Shown here: in pieces, positions 18,885 through 28,246 of the stretch
How the letters are laid out: the number at the start of each line of letters is the position of its first letter
Numbering within the stretch: position 1 is the stretch's first letter
NCBI GenBank assembly: GCA_003279845.1
Contig: QCGP01000004.1
Coordinates: 1-64,000 of the forward strand
Reading direction: 5' to 3'
From: Prochlorococcus sp. AG-388-F11
Lineage (GTDB): Bacteria > Cyanobacteriota > Cyanobacteriia > PCC-6307 > Cyanobiaceae
DNA length: 64,000 nt
Program-made: the position numbers and the translations under genes
The notes under the pieces: generated by a model
Seen by the model: the letters and a program-made list of their open reading frames with translations, nothing else
Database searches by the model: none
What the model was told of the DNA's origin: nothing

Positions 18885-19496
18885 ATGAGTAATGAATTAA
18901 CTACAAGCCTTGCTTCTTCAAAAGCAAATACTAGCATCGCAAGATGGTATGCAGTTCAAGTGGCATCAAGCTGTGAAAAAAAAGTAAAAGCAACTCTAGA
19001 GCAGAGATCAGTAACTTTGGGAGTTAATAATCGAATCATTGAAATTGAAATTCCCCAAACTCCTGGAATTAAATTAAAAAAAGATGGAAGTAGACAAACT
19101 ACTGAAGAAAAAGTTTTCCCAGGTTATGTACTCGTCAGAATGATTTTGGATGAAGATACAATGATGGCTGTAAAAAGTACTCCAAATGTAATTAATTTTG
19201 TTGGTGCTGAAGACGGTAGAGGCAGCGGAAGATCACGAGGTCATATCAAACCTCGACCATTATCCAGACAAGAAGTTAATAGAATCTTTAAGCGCGCAGC
19301 AGAGAAAAAAGCTGTAATCAAATTAGATATTGAAGAAAAAGATAGAATAATAGTAACTAGTGGTCCATTCAAGGATTTCCAGGGAGAAGTTATAGAAGTT
19401 TCAGGGGAAAGAAATAAATTAAAAGCATTACTTTCAATATTTGGGCGCGAGACTCCTGTAGAATTAGAATTCTCCCAAATCAATAAACAAAATTAA
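18885..19496 (+). CDS. nusG: Transcription factor NusG
   Basis: A 203-residue NusG. The NGN domain begins at ARWYAVQVASSCEKKVKATLEQR and contains the conserved VFPGYVLVRM. A KOW domain ends the protein (VTSGPFKDFQGEVIEV). A 20-residue Ser/Thr-rich leader precedes the NGN domain. NusG binds RNA polymerase, affecting pausing and Rho action and coupling to the ribosome. The ATG start and position between secE and rplK fit the family. Confidence 0.96.
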   Translation: MSNELTTSLASSKANTSIARWYAVQVASSCEKKVKATLEQRSVTLGVNNRIIEIEIPQTPGIKLKKDGSRQTTEEKVFPGYVLVRMILDEDTMMAVKSTPNVINFVGAEDGRGSGRSRGHIKPRPLSRQEVNRIFKRAAEKKAVIKLDIEEKDRIIVTSGPFKDFQGEVIEVSGERNKLKALLSIFGRETPVELEFSQINKQN

Positions 19497-19563
19497 TTTC
19501 AAATTATTCTTGTTTATCGAGTAAAATTATGATTTTCTACTTAAGCTTAAATTCTCTAATCTA

Positions 19564-19989
19564 ATGGCAAAAAAAATTGTTGCAGTTATCAAGCTTGCTC
19601 TACAAGCAGGCAAAGCAAATCCTGCTCCTCCTGTAGGGCCAGCTTTAGGACAACATGGTGTAAATATCATGGCATTTTGTAAAGAATACAACGCAAGGAC
19701 ACAAGACAAAGCAGGTTTTATAATTCCAGTTGAGATTTCTGTTTTTGAAGATAGAAGCTTTACTTTTATCACAAAAACACCCCCTGCTTCCGTCTTAATA
19801 ACAAAAGCAGCTGGGATTGAGAAGGGATCAGGTGAATCCGCAAAAGGCTCTGTTGGAAATATAAGTAAAGCTCAATTAGAAGAAATAGCCAAAACTAAGC
19901 TTCCTGATCTAAACTGTTCTAGTGTTGAATCAGCAATGAAAGTAATTGAAGGTACTGCTCGTAATATGGGCGTCTCTATTACTGATTGA
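19564..19989 (+). CDS. rplK: 50S ribosomal protein L11
   Basis: A 141-residue L11 of standard length. The N-terminal domain has [20 protein letters not shown] and the C-terminal rRNA-binding domain ends in [17 protein letters not shown]11 forms the base of the stalk in the GTPase centre and is needed for Rel activation on stalled ribosomes; rel/spoT also lies in this window. It is followed by rplA. Confidence 0.98.
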   Translation: MAKKIVAVIKLALQAGKANPAPPVGPALGQHGVNIMAFCKEYNARTQDKAGFIIPVEISVFEDRSFTFITKTPPASVLITKAAGIEKGSGESAKGSVGNISKAQLEEIAKTKLPDLNCSSVESAMKVIEGTARNMGVSITD

Positions 19990-20021
19990 ATTCAAGACAA
20001 AATTGCTCATTATTTAGGGGA

Positions 20022-20036
20022 GGTTAGTTAATAACC
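20022..20036 (+). promoter_or_regulatory. Intercistronic hairpin between rplK and rplA
   Basis: GGTTA (20022-20026) and TAACC (20032-20036) close a 5-base loop, directly after a GGGGA run (20017-20021). It lies about 20 bases before the rplA start. L1 represses its own operon by binding mRNA in many bacteria, so this could be such a site, but I cannot match it to the L1 consensus. Confidence 0.3.
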
Positions 20037-20055
20037 GTTTGTACCCAAAATTACT

Positions 20056-20763
20056 ATGAAAAAACTATCAAAAAGAATGGCGGCCCTATCAACAAAGATA
20101 GAAGATCGCATTTATCCCCCACTTGAAGCTCTTAGTATTATCAAGGAAAATGCTAATGCAAAATTTGATGAAACTATTGAAGCGCACATTCGTTTAGGTA
20201 TTGATCCAAAATATACTGATCAACAATTAAGGACCACTGTTGCACTACCACATGGTACCGGCCAAAGCATCAAAATTGCAGTAATCACAAGAGGTGAGAA
20301 TGTATCTAAAGCTAAGGCTGCAGGTGCAGATTTATTTGGCGAAGAGGATCTTGTAGAAAGCATCAACAAAGGAAATATGGAGTTCGATCTACTTATTGCA
20401 ACTCCTGATATGATGCCAAAGGTTGCAAAATTAGGACGAGTTTTAGGACCTAGAGGTTTAATGCCTAATCCTAAAGCTGGGACAGTAACTAATGATATCG
20501 CTAATGCAATTAAAGAATTCAAAGCTGGTAAACTCGAATTTAGAGCAGATAAAGCTGGTATCGTTCATGTCCGCTTTGGAAAAGCAAGTTTCACAAAAGA
20601 GGCTCTATTTGACAACTTAAAAACCTTACAAGAATCAATTGATAAAAATAAACCAAGTGGGGCCAAAGGAAAGTATTGGAAAACTTTTTATGTAACTTCA
20701 ACAATGGGGCCCTCAGTTCAAGTTGACATAAATGCTGTACAAGACCACCAACCTGAAGGTTAA
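20056..20763 (+). CDS. rplA: 50S ribosomal protein L1
   Basis: A 235-residue L1 of standard length with the family segments [17 protein letters not shown] and [19 protein letters not shown]1 forms the mobile stalk that guides the E-site tRNA, and it usually also acts as a translational repressor of the L11-L1 mRNA. The ATG start is preceded by a short hairpin. A possible promoter and the L10 leader follow. Confidence 0.98.
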   Translation: MKKLSKRMAALSTKIEDRIYPPLEALSIIKENANAKFDETIEAHIRLGIDPKYTDQQLRTTVALPHGTGQSIKIAVITRGENVSKAKAAGADLFGEEDLVESINKGNMEFDLLIATPDMMPKVAKLGRVLGPRGLMPNPKAGTVTNDIANAIKEFKAGKLEFRADKAGIVHVRFGKASFTKEALFDNLKTLQESIDKNKPSGAKGKYWKTFYVTSTMGPSVQVDINAVQDHQPEG

Positions 20764-20773
20764 CCCTTTGTAG

Positions 20774-20779
20774 TATAAT
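20774..20779 (+). promoter_or_regulatory. Candidate -10 box for the rplJ-rplL transcript
   Basis: A perfect TATAAT lies just after the rplA stop codon and just upstream of the L10 leader structure. No good -35 is seen at 17 bases; TTGACA at 20723-20728 is too far. A start point near 20786 would place the L10 leader at the 5' end of an rplJL transcript. Confidence 0.45.
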
Positions 20780-20789
20780 TTAATAGCAA

Positions 20790-20935
20790 TAATACGGCCA
20801 AAGAAAGTAGGTTAATTTAGTTATTCTAAATTTTTAATTCCTACCGAGGACTCGTCTTAATTATTTCTTTTTGGATCTAATAAAAGCGGCCTCTTTTAAA
20901 AAGGACTTTGCCGCATTTCCTGCTCTCCCTAAATT
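20790..20935 (+). ncRNA. Ribosomal protein L10 leader (autoregulatory mRNA element)
   Basis: The 190-base gap before rplJ contains CCAAAGAAAGTAGGTT (from 20798) and, after a variable loop, CCTACCGAGGACTCG (about 20840-20854). The AGTAGG and CCTACC arms pair. This is the conserved core of the L10 leader, the mRNA site bound by the L10-L12 complex to limit its own synthesis. A second hairpin follows, GCGGC (20886-20890) with GCCGC (20910-20914), that could act as an attenuator. The match is by recalled consensus, not by a covariance search. Confidence 0.75.
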
Positions 20936-20953
20936 ACGATCCAAAAAACAACA

Positions 20954-21481
20954 ATGGGCCGAACACTAGAGAACAAGCAACAAATCGTTACTGAGATTAA
21001 ATCTCTATTAAACGACTCGGAAATGGCTGTAGTTCTTGACTATAAAGGTTTAACTATCAAAGAGATGTCAGATTTGCGATCTAGATTGCAAACAACTAAC
21101 GGCATTTGCAAAGTTACTAAAAATTCATTAATGCGAAAAGCTATTGATGGAGATAGTAATTGGAACGATCTTGAATCTTTACTGACTGGAACAAATGCTT
21201 TTGTCTTAATCAAAGAAGATGTTGGTGGTGCTGTAAAAGCGATCCAATCTTTTCAAAAAGAAACAAAAAAATCCGAAACCAAAGGAGCTTTATTTGAAGG
21301 CAGACTTCTCAGCGATTTTGAAATAAAAGAAATTGCAAGTCTTCCATCTAAAGAAGTATTGATGGCAAAAATTGCTGGCGCTCTAAATGGCGTAGCAACA
21401 AAAATTGCTATCTCTATCAATGAAGTGCCTTCTGGACTTGCTAGATCACTTAAACAACATTCTGAAAAATCAGAATCTTAA
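20954..21481 (+). CDS. rplJ: 50S ribosomal protein L10
   Basis: A 175-residue L10. The N-terminal RNA-binding domain contains [20 protein letters not shown] and [10 protein letters not shown]; the C-terminal helix (about 140-170) is where L12 dimers dock. L10 anchors the L12 stalk on 23S rRNA and, with L12, binds the leader upstream to repress translation. The ATG start follows the leader hairpins. rplL follows after 28 bases. Confidence 0.97.
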   Translation: MGRTLENKQQIVTEIKSLLNDSEMAVVLDYKGLTIKEMSDLRSRLQTTNGICKVTKNSLMRKAIDGDSNWNDLESLLTGTNAFVLIKEDVGGAVKAIQSFQKETKKSETKGALFEGRLLSDFEIKEIASLPSKEVLMAKIAGALNGVATKIAISINEVPSGLARSLKQHSEKSES

Positions 21482-21509
21482 ATTCAAACCCTAATTAACT
21501 TTTAAGAAA

Positions 21510-21908
21510 ATGTCCGCAAAAACTGAAGAAATTCTTGAATCATTAAAATCTCTATCACTTTTAGAAGCATCTGAGCTTGTAAAGCAAATTGAAGAGGCAT
21601 TTGGTGTATCTGCTGCAGCTTCTGCAGGTGGTGTAGTAATGGCAGCACCAGGAGCAGCTGGAGGCGATGGAGATGGTGGAGCTGCTGAAGAAAAGACTGA
21701 ATTCGATGTAATCCTCGAAGGTTTTGATGCAGCTGCAAAAATCAAAGTCCTTAAAGTTGTCAGAAACGCAACTGGTCTTGGTCTTGGTGATGCAAAAGCG
21801 CTTGTTGAATCAGCACCAAAAGCAGTAAAAGAAGGAATTGCTAAAGCAGATGCTGAATCTTTAAAGAAAGAGATTGAAGAAGCTGGCGGTAAAGTTACAC
21901 TTAAGTAA
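21510..21908 (+). CDS. rplL: 50S ribosomal protein L7/L12
   Basis: A 132-residue L12. The N-terminal dimerisation helices (1-35) are followed by an Ala/Gly-rich hinge (about 37-58) and the C-terminal factor-binding domain with [20 protein letters not shown] and [13 protein letters not shown]. It is present as multiple dimers on L10 and recruits translation GTPases. It is less AT-rich than its neighbours, as expected for a highly expressed gene. Confidence 0.98.
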   Translation: MSAKTEEILESLKSLSLLEASELVKQIEEAFGVSAAASAGGVVMAAPGAAGGDGDGGAAEEKTEFDVILEGFDAAAKIKVLKVVRNATGLGLGDAKALVESAPKAVKEGIAKADAESLKKEIEEAGGKVTLK

Positions 21909-21925
21909 AATAACATTTTTTTCAG

Positions 21926-21946
21926 GCCGATAAACTTAATATCGGC
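21926..21946 (+). terminator. Hairpin after rplL (terminator or processing site)
   Basis: GCCGATA (21926-21932) and TATCGGC (21940-21946) form a perfect 7-bp stem with a 7-base loop, 17 bases after the rplL stop and 8 bases before the rnhA start. The T-run after it is poor, so a partial terminator or RNase processing site that reduces rnhA expression is as likely as full termination. Confidence 0.5.
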
Positions 21947-21954
21947 TTCAAATC

Positions 21955-22674
21955 ATGAATAGTGATTGTATTGCAATTGAAGCTGCAACAGATGGAGCTT
22001 GCAGTGGTAATCCAGGCCCAGGAGGTTGGGGTGGTTTAATAATATTTGATGATAATAGTGAATTAGAAATAGGTGGTTTCGAGCAAAATACCACTAACAA
22101 TAGAATGGAACTTACTGCAGCTATAAAAACTCTTGAAAAATTAAAAAATTATAAATTAAAAGAGAACTTTAAATTAAGAACTGATAGTAAATATGTCATA
22201 GAGGGATATACAAAATGGATAATAAATTGGAAAAAAAATGGATGGAAAACAAGTGCAGGAAAATCAGTTCAAAATCTTGATTTATGGCAAAAAATAGATC
22301 AATTAAGAATTAATGGCCTAATAATGGAATATGTTAAGGGTCATAGTGGGGACAAACAAAATGATAGGGTTGATAAAATCGCTACTAATTACAGCAAAGG
22401 CATATCTATAGTCAGGAACTTAAAAGAAGACAAATCCTCAGTTGACTTTTTTGAAAAAAATGCACCTACAGAAATTCAAGAATTATTTTCAAGAAATGAA
22501 TTAATCCAAAAATTTGCAGAAAAAAAGTACTTATTAAGTTCACCAGAACTAACTAACTTATTGGGTGAAGAAAACGACTTAAAAATAAAAAAATATTTAC
22601 TTTTTGAATGGCGTAATTGGAGATTGATTCCTAAAAATAAAATATATTGGATAATAGAAAAAAAAGAATCTTAA
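21955..22674 (+). CDS. rnhA: Ribonuclease HI with C-terminal extension
   Basis: A 239-residue protein. Residues 1-150 are RNase HI with the acidic catalytic set visible: [11 protein letters not shown] (Asp), NNRMELTAA (Glu), RTDSKYVI (Asp) and NDRVDKIA (Asp). It removes RNA from RNA-DNA hybrids. An extra ~85 residues follow, with [19 protein letters not shown] and EWRNWRLIP, a region I cannot assign to a known domain. The ATG start is directly after the hairpin that follows rplL. pyrD begins 6 bases downstream. Confidence 0.92.
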   Translation: MNSDCIAIEAATDGACSGNPGPGGWGGLIIFDDNSELEIGGFEQNTTNNRMELTAAIKTLEKLKNYKLKENFKLRTDSKYVIEGYTKWIINWKKNGWKTSAGKSVQNLDLWQKIDQLRINGLIMEYVKGHSGDKQNDRVDKIATNYSKGISIVRNLKEDKSSVDFFEKNAPTEIQELFSRNELIQKFAEKKYLLSSPELTNLLGEENDLKIKKYLLFEWRNWRLIPKNKIYWIIEKKES

Positions 22675-22680
22675 TTTTTT

Positions 22681-23850
22681 ATGAATGAACAGAAGGGGGT
22701 ATTTAAAAATCTTTATAAAAACTTAATGGTCCCTATACTAAAAAAAGACTCAGGAATAGATGCAGAATACTTAACTAATTTATCTCTTAGCCTTCTATCA
22801 TTCAGCTCAAGAAAACATAATTGGCCTGTAGTTTCATCTATCCTAAAAAATCTAAATGAAGAATTTTCTATAGTTGACAAAAGGTTAAATCAGAACATAT
22901 GTGGAATAAATTTTTGTAATCCAATTGGTTTAGCTGCGGGTTTTGACAAAAATGGAAATGCTGCAAATATATGGAAAGATTTTGGTTTTGGATTTGCTGA
23001 ACTTGGTACAGTAACTAAATTTGCTCAAAATGGTAATCCCAAACCAAGGTTGTTTAGATTAGCAGAAGAAGAAGCAGCATTAAATAGAATGGGTTTCAAT
23101 AACAATGGTGCTAAAAATCTTGTTAAAAACTTTATTGAACAAGGTATTGAATATAAAAAAAACAGGGAGAATATTTGTTTAGGGATAAATTTCGGCAAGT
23201 CCAAAATTACAGATTTATCACAAGCAAAGGATGATTATTTAACTTCTCTAAAACTATTAATTCCATATTGTGATTACGCAGCAATAAATGTAAGTTCTCC
23301 AAATACTGAGGGACTAAGAAAACTGCAAGATCCAATTCTTCTAAAAGAACTTCTTAAAGAAATTAAAAACTTACCTAATTGCCCACCGTTATTTGTAAAA
23401 ATTGCTCCAGATTTAAGCCTCAAAGATATTGAAGATATTTGCCAATTAATAATCGAGGAAAACATTGATGGAATAATTGCTACTAACACCAGCATTGATA
23501 GATTAGGTCTTGAAAATAGAAAGATCAGTCAAACCGGATTATTACTTTCAGTGGAGCAAGGAGGATTAAGTGGAAGACCTCTACAAAAAAAAGCCAATCA
23601 AATATTAAAACATATTCATCATCTTGATAAAAAAATTATTTTAATTGGCGTTGGTGGAATCGATAGTCCTGAGTCAGCTTGGGAAAGAATTTGTTCTGGA
23701 GCATCATTAATTCAACTTTATACAGGATGGATATATAAGGGTCCACAATTAGTACCAGATATACTTGAAGGCATTATAAAGCAACTCAATAACCATCAAT
23801 TATCTAATATAAAAGAGGCTATTGGATCAGATTTAAAATGGGTTGAATGA
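22681..23850 (+). CDS. pyrD: Dihydroorotate dehydrogenase, quinone-linked (class 2)
   Basis: A 389-residue class 2 enzyme oxidising dihydroorotate to orotate in pyrimidine synthesis, passing electrons to the quinone pool. The N-terminal membrane-contact region (about 1-60) marks class 2. FMN-barrel motifs include NPIGLAAGFDKNG, NRMGFNNNG, LGINFGKSK, INVSSPNTEGLR and GVGGIDSPESAWE. The start is ATG, six bases after rnhA on the same strand, so they probably share a transcript. Confidence 0.95.
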   Translation: MNEQKGVFKNLYKNLMVPILKKDSGIDAEYLTNLSLSLLSFSSRKHNWPVVSSILKNLNEEFSIVDKRLNQNICGINFCNPIGLAAGFDKNGNAANIWKDFGFGFAELGTVTKFAQNGNPKPRLFRLAEEEAALNRMGFNNNGAKNLVKNFIEQGIEYKKNRENICLGINFGKSKITDLSQAKDDYLTSLKLLIPYCDYAAINVSSPNTEGLRKLQDPILLKELLKEIKNLPNCPPLFVKIAPDLSLKDIEDICQLIIEENIDGIIATNTSIDRLGLENRKISQTGLLLSVEQGGLSGRPLQKKANQILKHIHHLDKKIILIGVGGIDSPESAWERICSGASLIQLYTGWIYKGPQLVPDILEGIIKQLNNHQLSNIKEAIGSDLKWVE

Positions 23851-23866
23851 AATTTAAAAATGAATA

Positions 23867-24991
23867 ATGAATAAATCTGAACCTAATGATTACTCAACAT
23901 TAGCCATGCATATATCAAACTTAAAGCATGGAGGGAATGTACATGAAAATGCAAAAAAATTAAATTTATTACCCTCTGAAATTATTGATGCAAGCGCCTC
24001 ATTAGTACCCTTTGATCCCCCTCAAATACTAATAGATTCATTAAATGCAGAAATTAAGAATCTTGGATTTAGATATTACCCTGAAAGAAATTTGAGTGAT
24101 TTGAAAGAAATAATCGGTAAATTTCATGGGATAAATTCAGACAATATATTACCTGGAAATGGAGCTTCTGAGCTAATAACCTGGGCAGGTTATGAAGCAT
24201 CCAAATTTGGAATAAGTTGTATTCCGTCTCCGAGCTTTGTTGATTATGAAAGATCTTTAAATTGTTGGAATAGTAATTTTAGACATTGCGAATTACCAAA
24301 AAACTGGAATAATATTTTTCCTCAATCATTTCCACTTCAACCTAAAGGTGATGTTATTTGGATAACAAATCCACATAACCCCACCGGCCAATTATGGGAG
24401 AAGAATTCATTAGAAGAAATTATAAAAAAATATAAATTAGTTATCTGTGATGAGGCTTTCTTATCAATAACACCTAATGGAGACAAAGAATCTTTAATAC
24501 CATTAACCCAAAAATATGATAATTTATTAGTCTTAAGAAGCTTAACCAAGATCTTCAATATTCCTGGTCTTAGATTAGGTTACGTTATTGGCTCATCAAA
24601 AAAACTTAAGCAATGGAAAACCAATAGAGATCCTTGGCCTTTAAATTCCTTTGCTATTAAAGCAGGAATTGACCTACTAAGTAATAAGAAATTCTATGAA
24701 GGATGGACAAGTAAGATTCATACTTGGATAACTATTGAAAAAGAGAAAGTATCTGAAAAATTATCAACAATAGAAAACCTTAAAGTTCATAACTCTTCAA
24801 CAAACTTTTTTTTAATAGAGAGTAAAACATCCTTGTCGCCGAATATAAAATACTTAGAAAATAAGGGAATATTGATTAGAGAATGCACTTCATTTAAATT
24901 TCTAGACGAAAATTGGGCAAGAATAAGTTTGCAGAGCAGGAAAAACAACAATCTTTTATGTAAAGAAATTCAAAATTCCTTTAAAAAATAA
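23867..24991 (+). CDS. Class I PLP aminotransferase, CobD/CobC-like
   Basis: A 374-residue fold-type I PLP enzyme. The N-terminal HGGNVHENA is typical of L-threonine-O-3-phosphate decarboxylase (CobD/CobC), which makes the aminopropanol arm of cobalamin. The PLP lysine is in LRSLTKIFNIPGLRLGY, with NPHNPTG and VICDEAF as cofactor contacts. Prochlorococcus makes a cobalamin-type cofactor, so the role is plausible, though HisC-like activity cannot be excluded. I chose the second ATG (23867), since the ATG at 23860 opens only four codons. Its 3' end overlaps convergent murG by 22 bases. Confidence 0.78.
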   Translation: MNKSEPNDYSTLAMHISNLKHGGNVHENAKKLNLLPSEIIDASASLVPFDPPQILIDSLNAEIKNLGFRYYPERNLSDLKEIIGKFHGINSDNILPGNGASELITWAGYEASKFGISCIPSPSFVDYERSLNCWNSNFRHCELPKNWNNIFPQSFPLQPKGDVIWITNPHNPTGQLWEKNSLEEIIKKYKLVICDEAFLSITPNGDKESLIPLTQKYDNLLVLRSLTKIFNIPGLRLGYVIGSSKKLKQWKTNRDPWPLNSFAIKAGIDLLSNKKFYEGWTSKIHTWITIEKEKVSEKLSTIENLKVHNSSTNFFLIESKTSLSPNIKYLENKGILIRECTSFKFLDENWARISLQSRKNNNLLCKEIQNSFKK

Positions 24992-26058
24992 TTAATTAAT
25001 TTTTTAATCTCAATTTTAGATTTGATTTTATTATTTTCCATATTCTTCTTCATAAGATCTAATATTTCATAGTGATTTTTTCCTTTTATTGATTTTATTT
25101 TAAAAATTCTTTTTAGAGTTTCTTCAAAAATTTCTTTAGAAATTTTATTTTGATTCATTAAAACTGAACCTCCACTTGCAGCAATAATCATTGCATTTTT
25201 CTCTTGATGATTATTTTTAGAATAAGGATATGGAATTAAAATTGAAGGTTTTTTAGTCTCTATTAGTTCATTAATTGTTCCTGCGCCAGATCTCGATATT
25301 ACAAGATCACAGTTTTGAATTAAAGCTGCCATTTCATTAGTAAATTTCTTTTGAACATAATTTTTGGAATCTTTTATCTGAACGGATTGTTGATTAGATT
25401 CACCAATAATATGAACTATCCGAAATTTTTTTGTCATTAAAAATTCCAGAGATTCGTAAAGAATTTGATTTATAGCTTTTGCTCCTTGACTACCTCCCAT
25501 AACAATCAAAAGAGGTCCATTCCCTCTTGGAACCCATTCTGGCAAGGGATTAGATTTATAGAATTGCTTTCTTAAAGGAGTACCAGTAAAAATAGTTTTA
25601 CAATTTCTTAAATAAACATTTGTTTTCTTAAATCCTAAAAGAACATAGTTACACAAAAAACCAAAATATTTCGTGACCATTCCAGGAATTAAATTTGATT
25701 CATGAATAATGACAGGTATCCCGAGAAGTTTTGAAGCAACAATAGTAGGGGCAGATATATAACCTCCAGTCGTAAAAACCAAGTTAATTTTTTTTTCTTT
25801 TAAGATCTTAATTATTTGGAAAGTTGACATTAAAATTTCTATATATTGATAAAACAAAAAAATATTTTTTCTTGGTGTCTTTATCTTCAAAGTCCTCAAA
25901 TTATATTTTTTGGGAATAAAATTTATATCAAGTCTTTGGTGAACTCCCAACCAATGAATATTCCATCTATCTTCTACCTCTTTAGAAACTGCTAAAGCTG
26001 GGAAAATATGGCCTCCTGTTCCACTTGCTGCAACTAATAAATTATTTTTTTTAGACAT
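24970..26058 (-). CDS. murG: MurG, lipid II-forming GlcNAc transferase
   Basis: A 362-residue GT28 family protein. It transfers GlcNAc from UDP-GlcNAc to lipid I on the inner face of the membrane, completing lipid II for peptidoglycan. Motifs: SGTGGHIFPALAV at the N-terminus, TTGGYISAPT, VIHESNLIPG, VMGGSQGAKAIN and SRSGAGTINELIETKKPSILIPYP. The start is ATG. It is divergent from a secreted unknown gene by 32 bases and convergent with the CobD-like gene, which it overlaps. Confidence 0.95.
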   Translation of the reverse strand: MSKKNNLLVAASGTGGHIFPALAVSKEVEDRWNIHWLGVHQRLDINFIPKKYNLRTLKIKTPRKNIFLFYQYIEILMSTFQIIKILKEKKINLVFTTGGYISAPTIVASKLLGIPVIIHESNLIPGMVTKYFGFLCNYVLLGFKKTNVYLRNCKTIFTGTPLRKQFYKSNPLPEWVPRGNGPLLIVMGGSQGAKAINQILYESLEFLMTKKFRIVHIIGESNQQSVQIKDSKNYVQKKFTNEMAALIQNCDLVISRSGAGTINELIETKKPSILIPYPYSKNNHQEKNAMIIAASGGSVLMNQNKISKEIFEETLKRIFKIKSIKGKNHYEILDLMKKNMENNKIKSKIEIKKLINYFLKEF

Positions 26059-26090
26059 AAAAACTGAAATTAGTAGAATAAAAGTAATAA

Positions 26091-26825
26091 ATGATAAATA
26101 TGTTTAATTTAAACTTATCCAAAAATATAGGAGTTCCTCTCTACTTATTTATTTATCTCATTATTCCCTATTCAGCAATAACGCAAACTTTAAAAGTTGA
26201 TTTTGTAAGAGATCTTGAAAACTCTTTAAATAAGCGAAATTTAGAGTTTATTAGAAAAAATTTCGGAAATAATGAAAACCAAAATATACTAAAAGAGTTT
26301 TCAAAAATTATTAATGATTTCCCTGACAGCAAATGGAGGATCAAAAGATTAAAATCAAATATTCCAAATAAAGAAATTTTAAGAATAAAAGTTTCAGGAA
26401 AAAAAATAGTTAATGGAGAAATCCATATACTCGAATCCGATTTCGATTATATTTTTTCAATTTTAAATGGAAAAATTGATAAGGGTACCATTAAAAATTT
26501 ATTCACAATTATAAGGAATGATGATAATAAAATAGACATTAGTTTTAAAATCCCTAATACAGTTCTTACTGGTTCAAAATACGATATAGATATTATTCTA
26601 AATAAGCCACTTGAAGAAGTGATTATTACTGGAGGAATCAAACCTCATCAAGTCAATTCATTTTTTGAACAAGAAATATTATTGGAGCCATTAGCATCTG
26701 GGGGAATTTTTAAAATGACAAGAGCCCCTTCGAAGCCAGAGATACAAATTTGGTCAGGTATTATAGCTCACCCAAATGGAATAATTACTTTTACAAAAAG
26801 TGTTGATATTGTTGATAAGATTTAG
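26091..26825 (+). CDS. Secreted or periplasmic protein of unknown function
   Basis: A 244-residue protein with an N-terminal signal-like segment (about 12-32, NIGVPLYLFIYLIIPYSAIT). The mature part is beta-rich and ends in a pattern of alternating hydrophobic residues around LEEVIITGGIKPHQ and PEIQIWSGIIAHPNGIITF. I do not recognise the family and see no catalytic motif. It is divergent from murG and convergent with pgk, with one base between stops. A role at the cell envelope would fit its signal peptide and neighbour, but is only a guess. Confidence 0.7.
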   Translation: MINMFNLNLSKNIGVPLYLFIYLIIPYSAITQTLKVDFVRDLENSLNKRNLEFIRKNFGNNENQNILKEFSKIINDFPDSKWRIKRLKSNIPNKEILRIKVSGKKIVNGEIHILESDFDYIFSILNGKIDKGTIKNLFTIIRNDDNKIDISFKIPNTVLTGSKYDIDIILNKPLEEVIITGGIKPHQVNSFFEQEILLEPLASGGIFKMTRAPSKPEIQIWSGIIAHPNGIITFTKSVDIVDKI

Positions 26826-26826
26826 C

Positions 26827-28035
26827 CTAAGCGTCGTTTAAAGCAGCTACACCAGGTAAAGTTTTACCTTCTAAAAGTTCCAAACTAGCTCCACCTCCAG
26901 TAGATATATGTGACATTTTCTCAGCTAATCCTGCTTTTTCCACTGCTGCAACTGAATCTCCACCACCAATTATTGTACAAACTTCAGAAAAAGCACTTAA
27001 GTCCGCAAGGGTCGTAGCTATTGCATTTGTACCTTCTGCAAATTTATCAAATTCAAAAACTCCCATTGGACCATTCCAAATAATTGTCTTACATTCTGCA
27101 AGAGCATTCTGAAAAACTTTAATGGAATCTGGACCAATATCTAGACCCATCCAATTCCCAGTAATTGAATCAATTTGAGATACCTTACTTTCGGCATCAG
27201 GAGAAAATTCATTAGCTAAAACAACATCAGTTGGTAATAATAATTCAACTCCTTTTGCTTTTGCTTTTGCTTCTAAATCTTTAGCAAGCTCTAGTTTATC
27301 TTCTTCTACAAGGCTTTTCCCAACATCTAGACCTCTAGCTTTATAAAAAGTAAAAATCATACCTCCACCAATCATTATTTTGTCGCACTTATCTAGTAAA
27401 GAATCAAGCACTCCTATTTTGCTACTAACCTTTGATCCTCCAACTATTGCTGCCAATGGACGCTTTGGAGAATCTACTGCTCCTTGTAAGTATTTCAATT
27501 CTTTTTCTAAAAGGAACCCAGCTACTGAAGGACTTAAATAATTAGTAACTCCCTGAGTGGAAGCATGAGCTCTGTGAGCAGCACCAAAAGCATCATTGAC
27601 ATACATATCAGCATGTGATGCTAAATTTTTAGCAAAATCCAAGTCGTTCTTTTCCTCTTCTCCAAAAAAACGAACATTTTCAAGTAAAAGAACATCTCCA
27701 TTATCTAAACTATTTGATTCTGCAACTGCTTCATCACCTATACAACTATTAGTAAGAGCGACATTTTTTCCTAACAATTCAGTTAATCTTGCTGCTACTG
27801 GAGTTAATCTCATTTTTTCATTTACCTGACCCTTTGGTCTTCCAAAATGTGCAGCTAAAATGACTTTTGCAGAATTATTAATGAGATATTCAATTGTTGG
27901 GATCGCTGCTCTAATGCGTGTATCGTCAGTTATCTGGCCACTTTCATTTAATGGAACATTAAAATCTACTCTTACAAGAACTTTTTTTCCTTCTAATTGT
28001 GTCTTATCAAGACTGGAAAGAGATAATTTTGACAT
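26827..28035 (-). CDS. pgk: Phosphoglycerate kinase
   Basis: A 402-residue PGK, phosphorylating 3-phosphoglycerate in the Calvin cycle and working in reverse in glycolysis. Motifs: [12 protein letters not shown] near the N-terminus, [45 protein letters not shown], and [16 protein letters not shown] in the nucleotide domain. Length and ATG start are normal. It is divergent from rbgA across a 211-base AT-rich gap with no other feature recognised. Confidence 0.98.
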   Translation of the reverse strand: MSKLSLSSLDKTQLEGKKVLVRVDFNVPLNESGQITDDTRIRAAIPTIEYLINNSAKVILAAHFGRPKGQVNEKMRLTPVAARLTELLGKNVALTNSCIGDEAVAESNSLDNGDVLLLENVRFFGEEEKNDLDFAKNLASHADMYVNDAFGAAHRAHASTQGVTNYLSPSVAGFLLEKELKYLQGAVDSPKRPLAAIVGGSKVSSKIGVLDSLLDKCDKIMIGGGMIFTFYKARGLDVGKSLVEEDKLELAKDLEAKAKAKGVELLLPTDVVLANEFSPDAESKVSQIDSITGNWMGLDIGPDSIKVFQNALAECKTIIWNGPMGVFEFDKFAEGTNAIATTLADLSAFSEVCTIIGGGDSVAAVEKAGLAEKMSHISTGGGASLELLEGKTLPGVAALNDA

Positions 28036-28246
28036 TAAACAACCTTTTTTAATCTTAAGACCCTAACGTTTAATTGGACTTATTGGGTTAAAAAGTAGTA
28101 ACTGTTACCTATGCCTTAATAAATTTTAAAAATTAACTATGATAAAAATTTTTTAGTTATTAAATTTATACTAAAATTTAAAAGTAAATACTTTTGAAAC
28201 TAATAAAAATTAAAAGGAATACAAAAATTTTATTTATTTTATTGAA

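Noticed and set aside
21491-21916. Minus-strand open frames of 141 and 78 codons opposite rplL
   Set aside because: They are shadows of the highly biased rplL codons: Ala/Ser/Pro-rich in one frame, Leu/Gln/His-rich in the other, with no family resemblance.
28036-28246. Small RNA in the pgk-rbgA gap
   Set aside because: Only a 4-bp ACCC/GGGT stem is visible; nothing beyond ordinary divergent promoter DNA.
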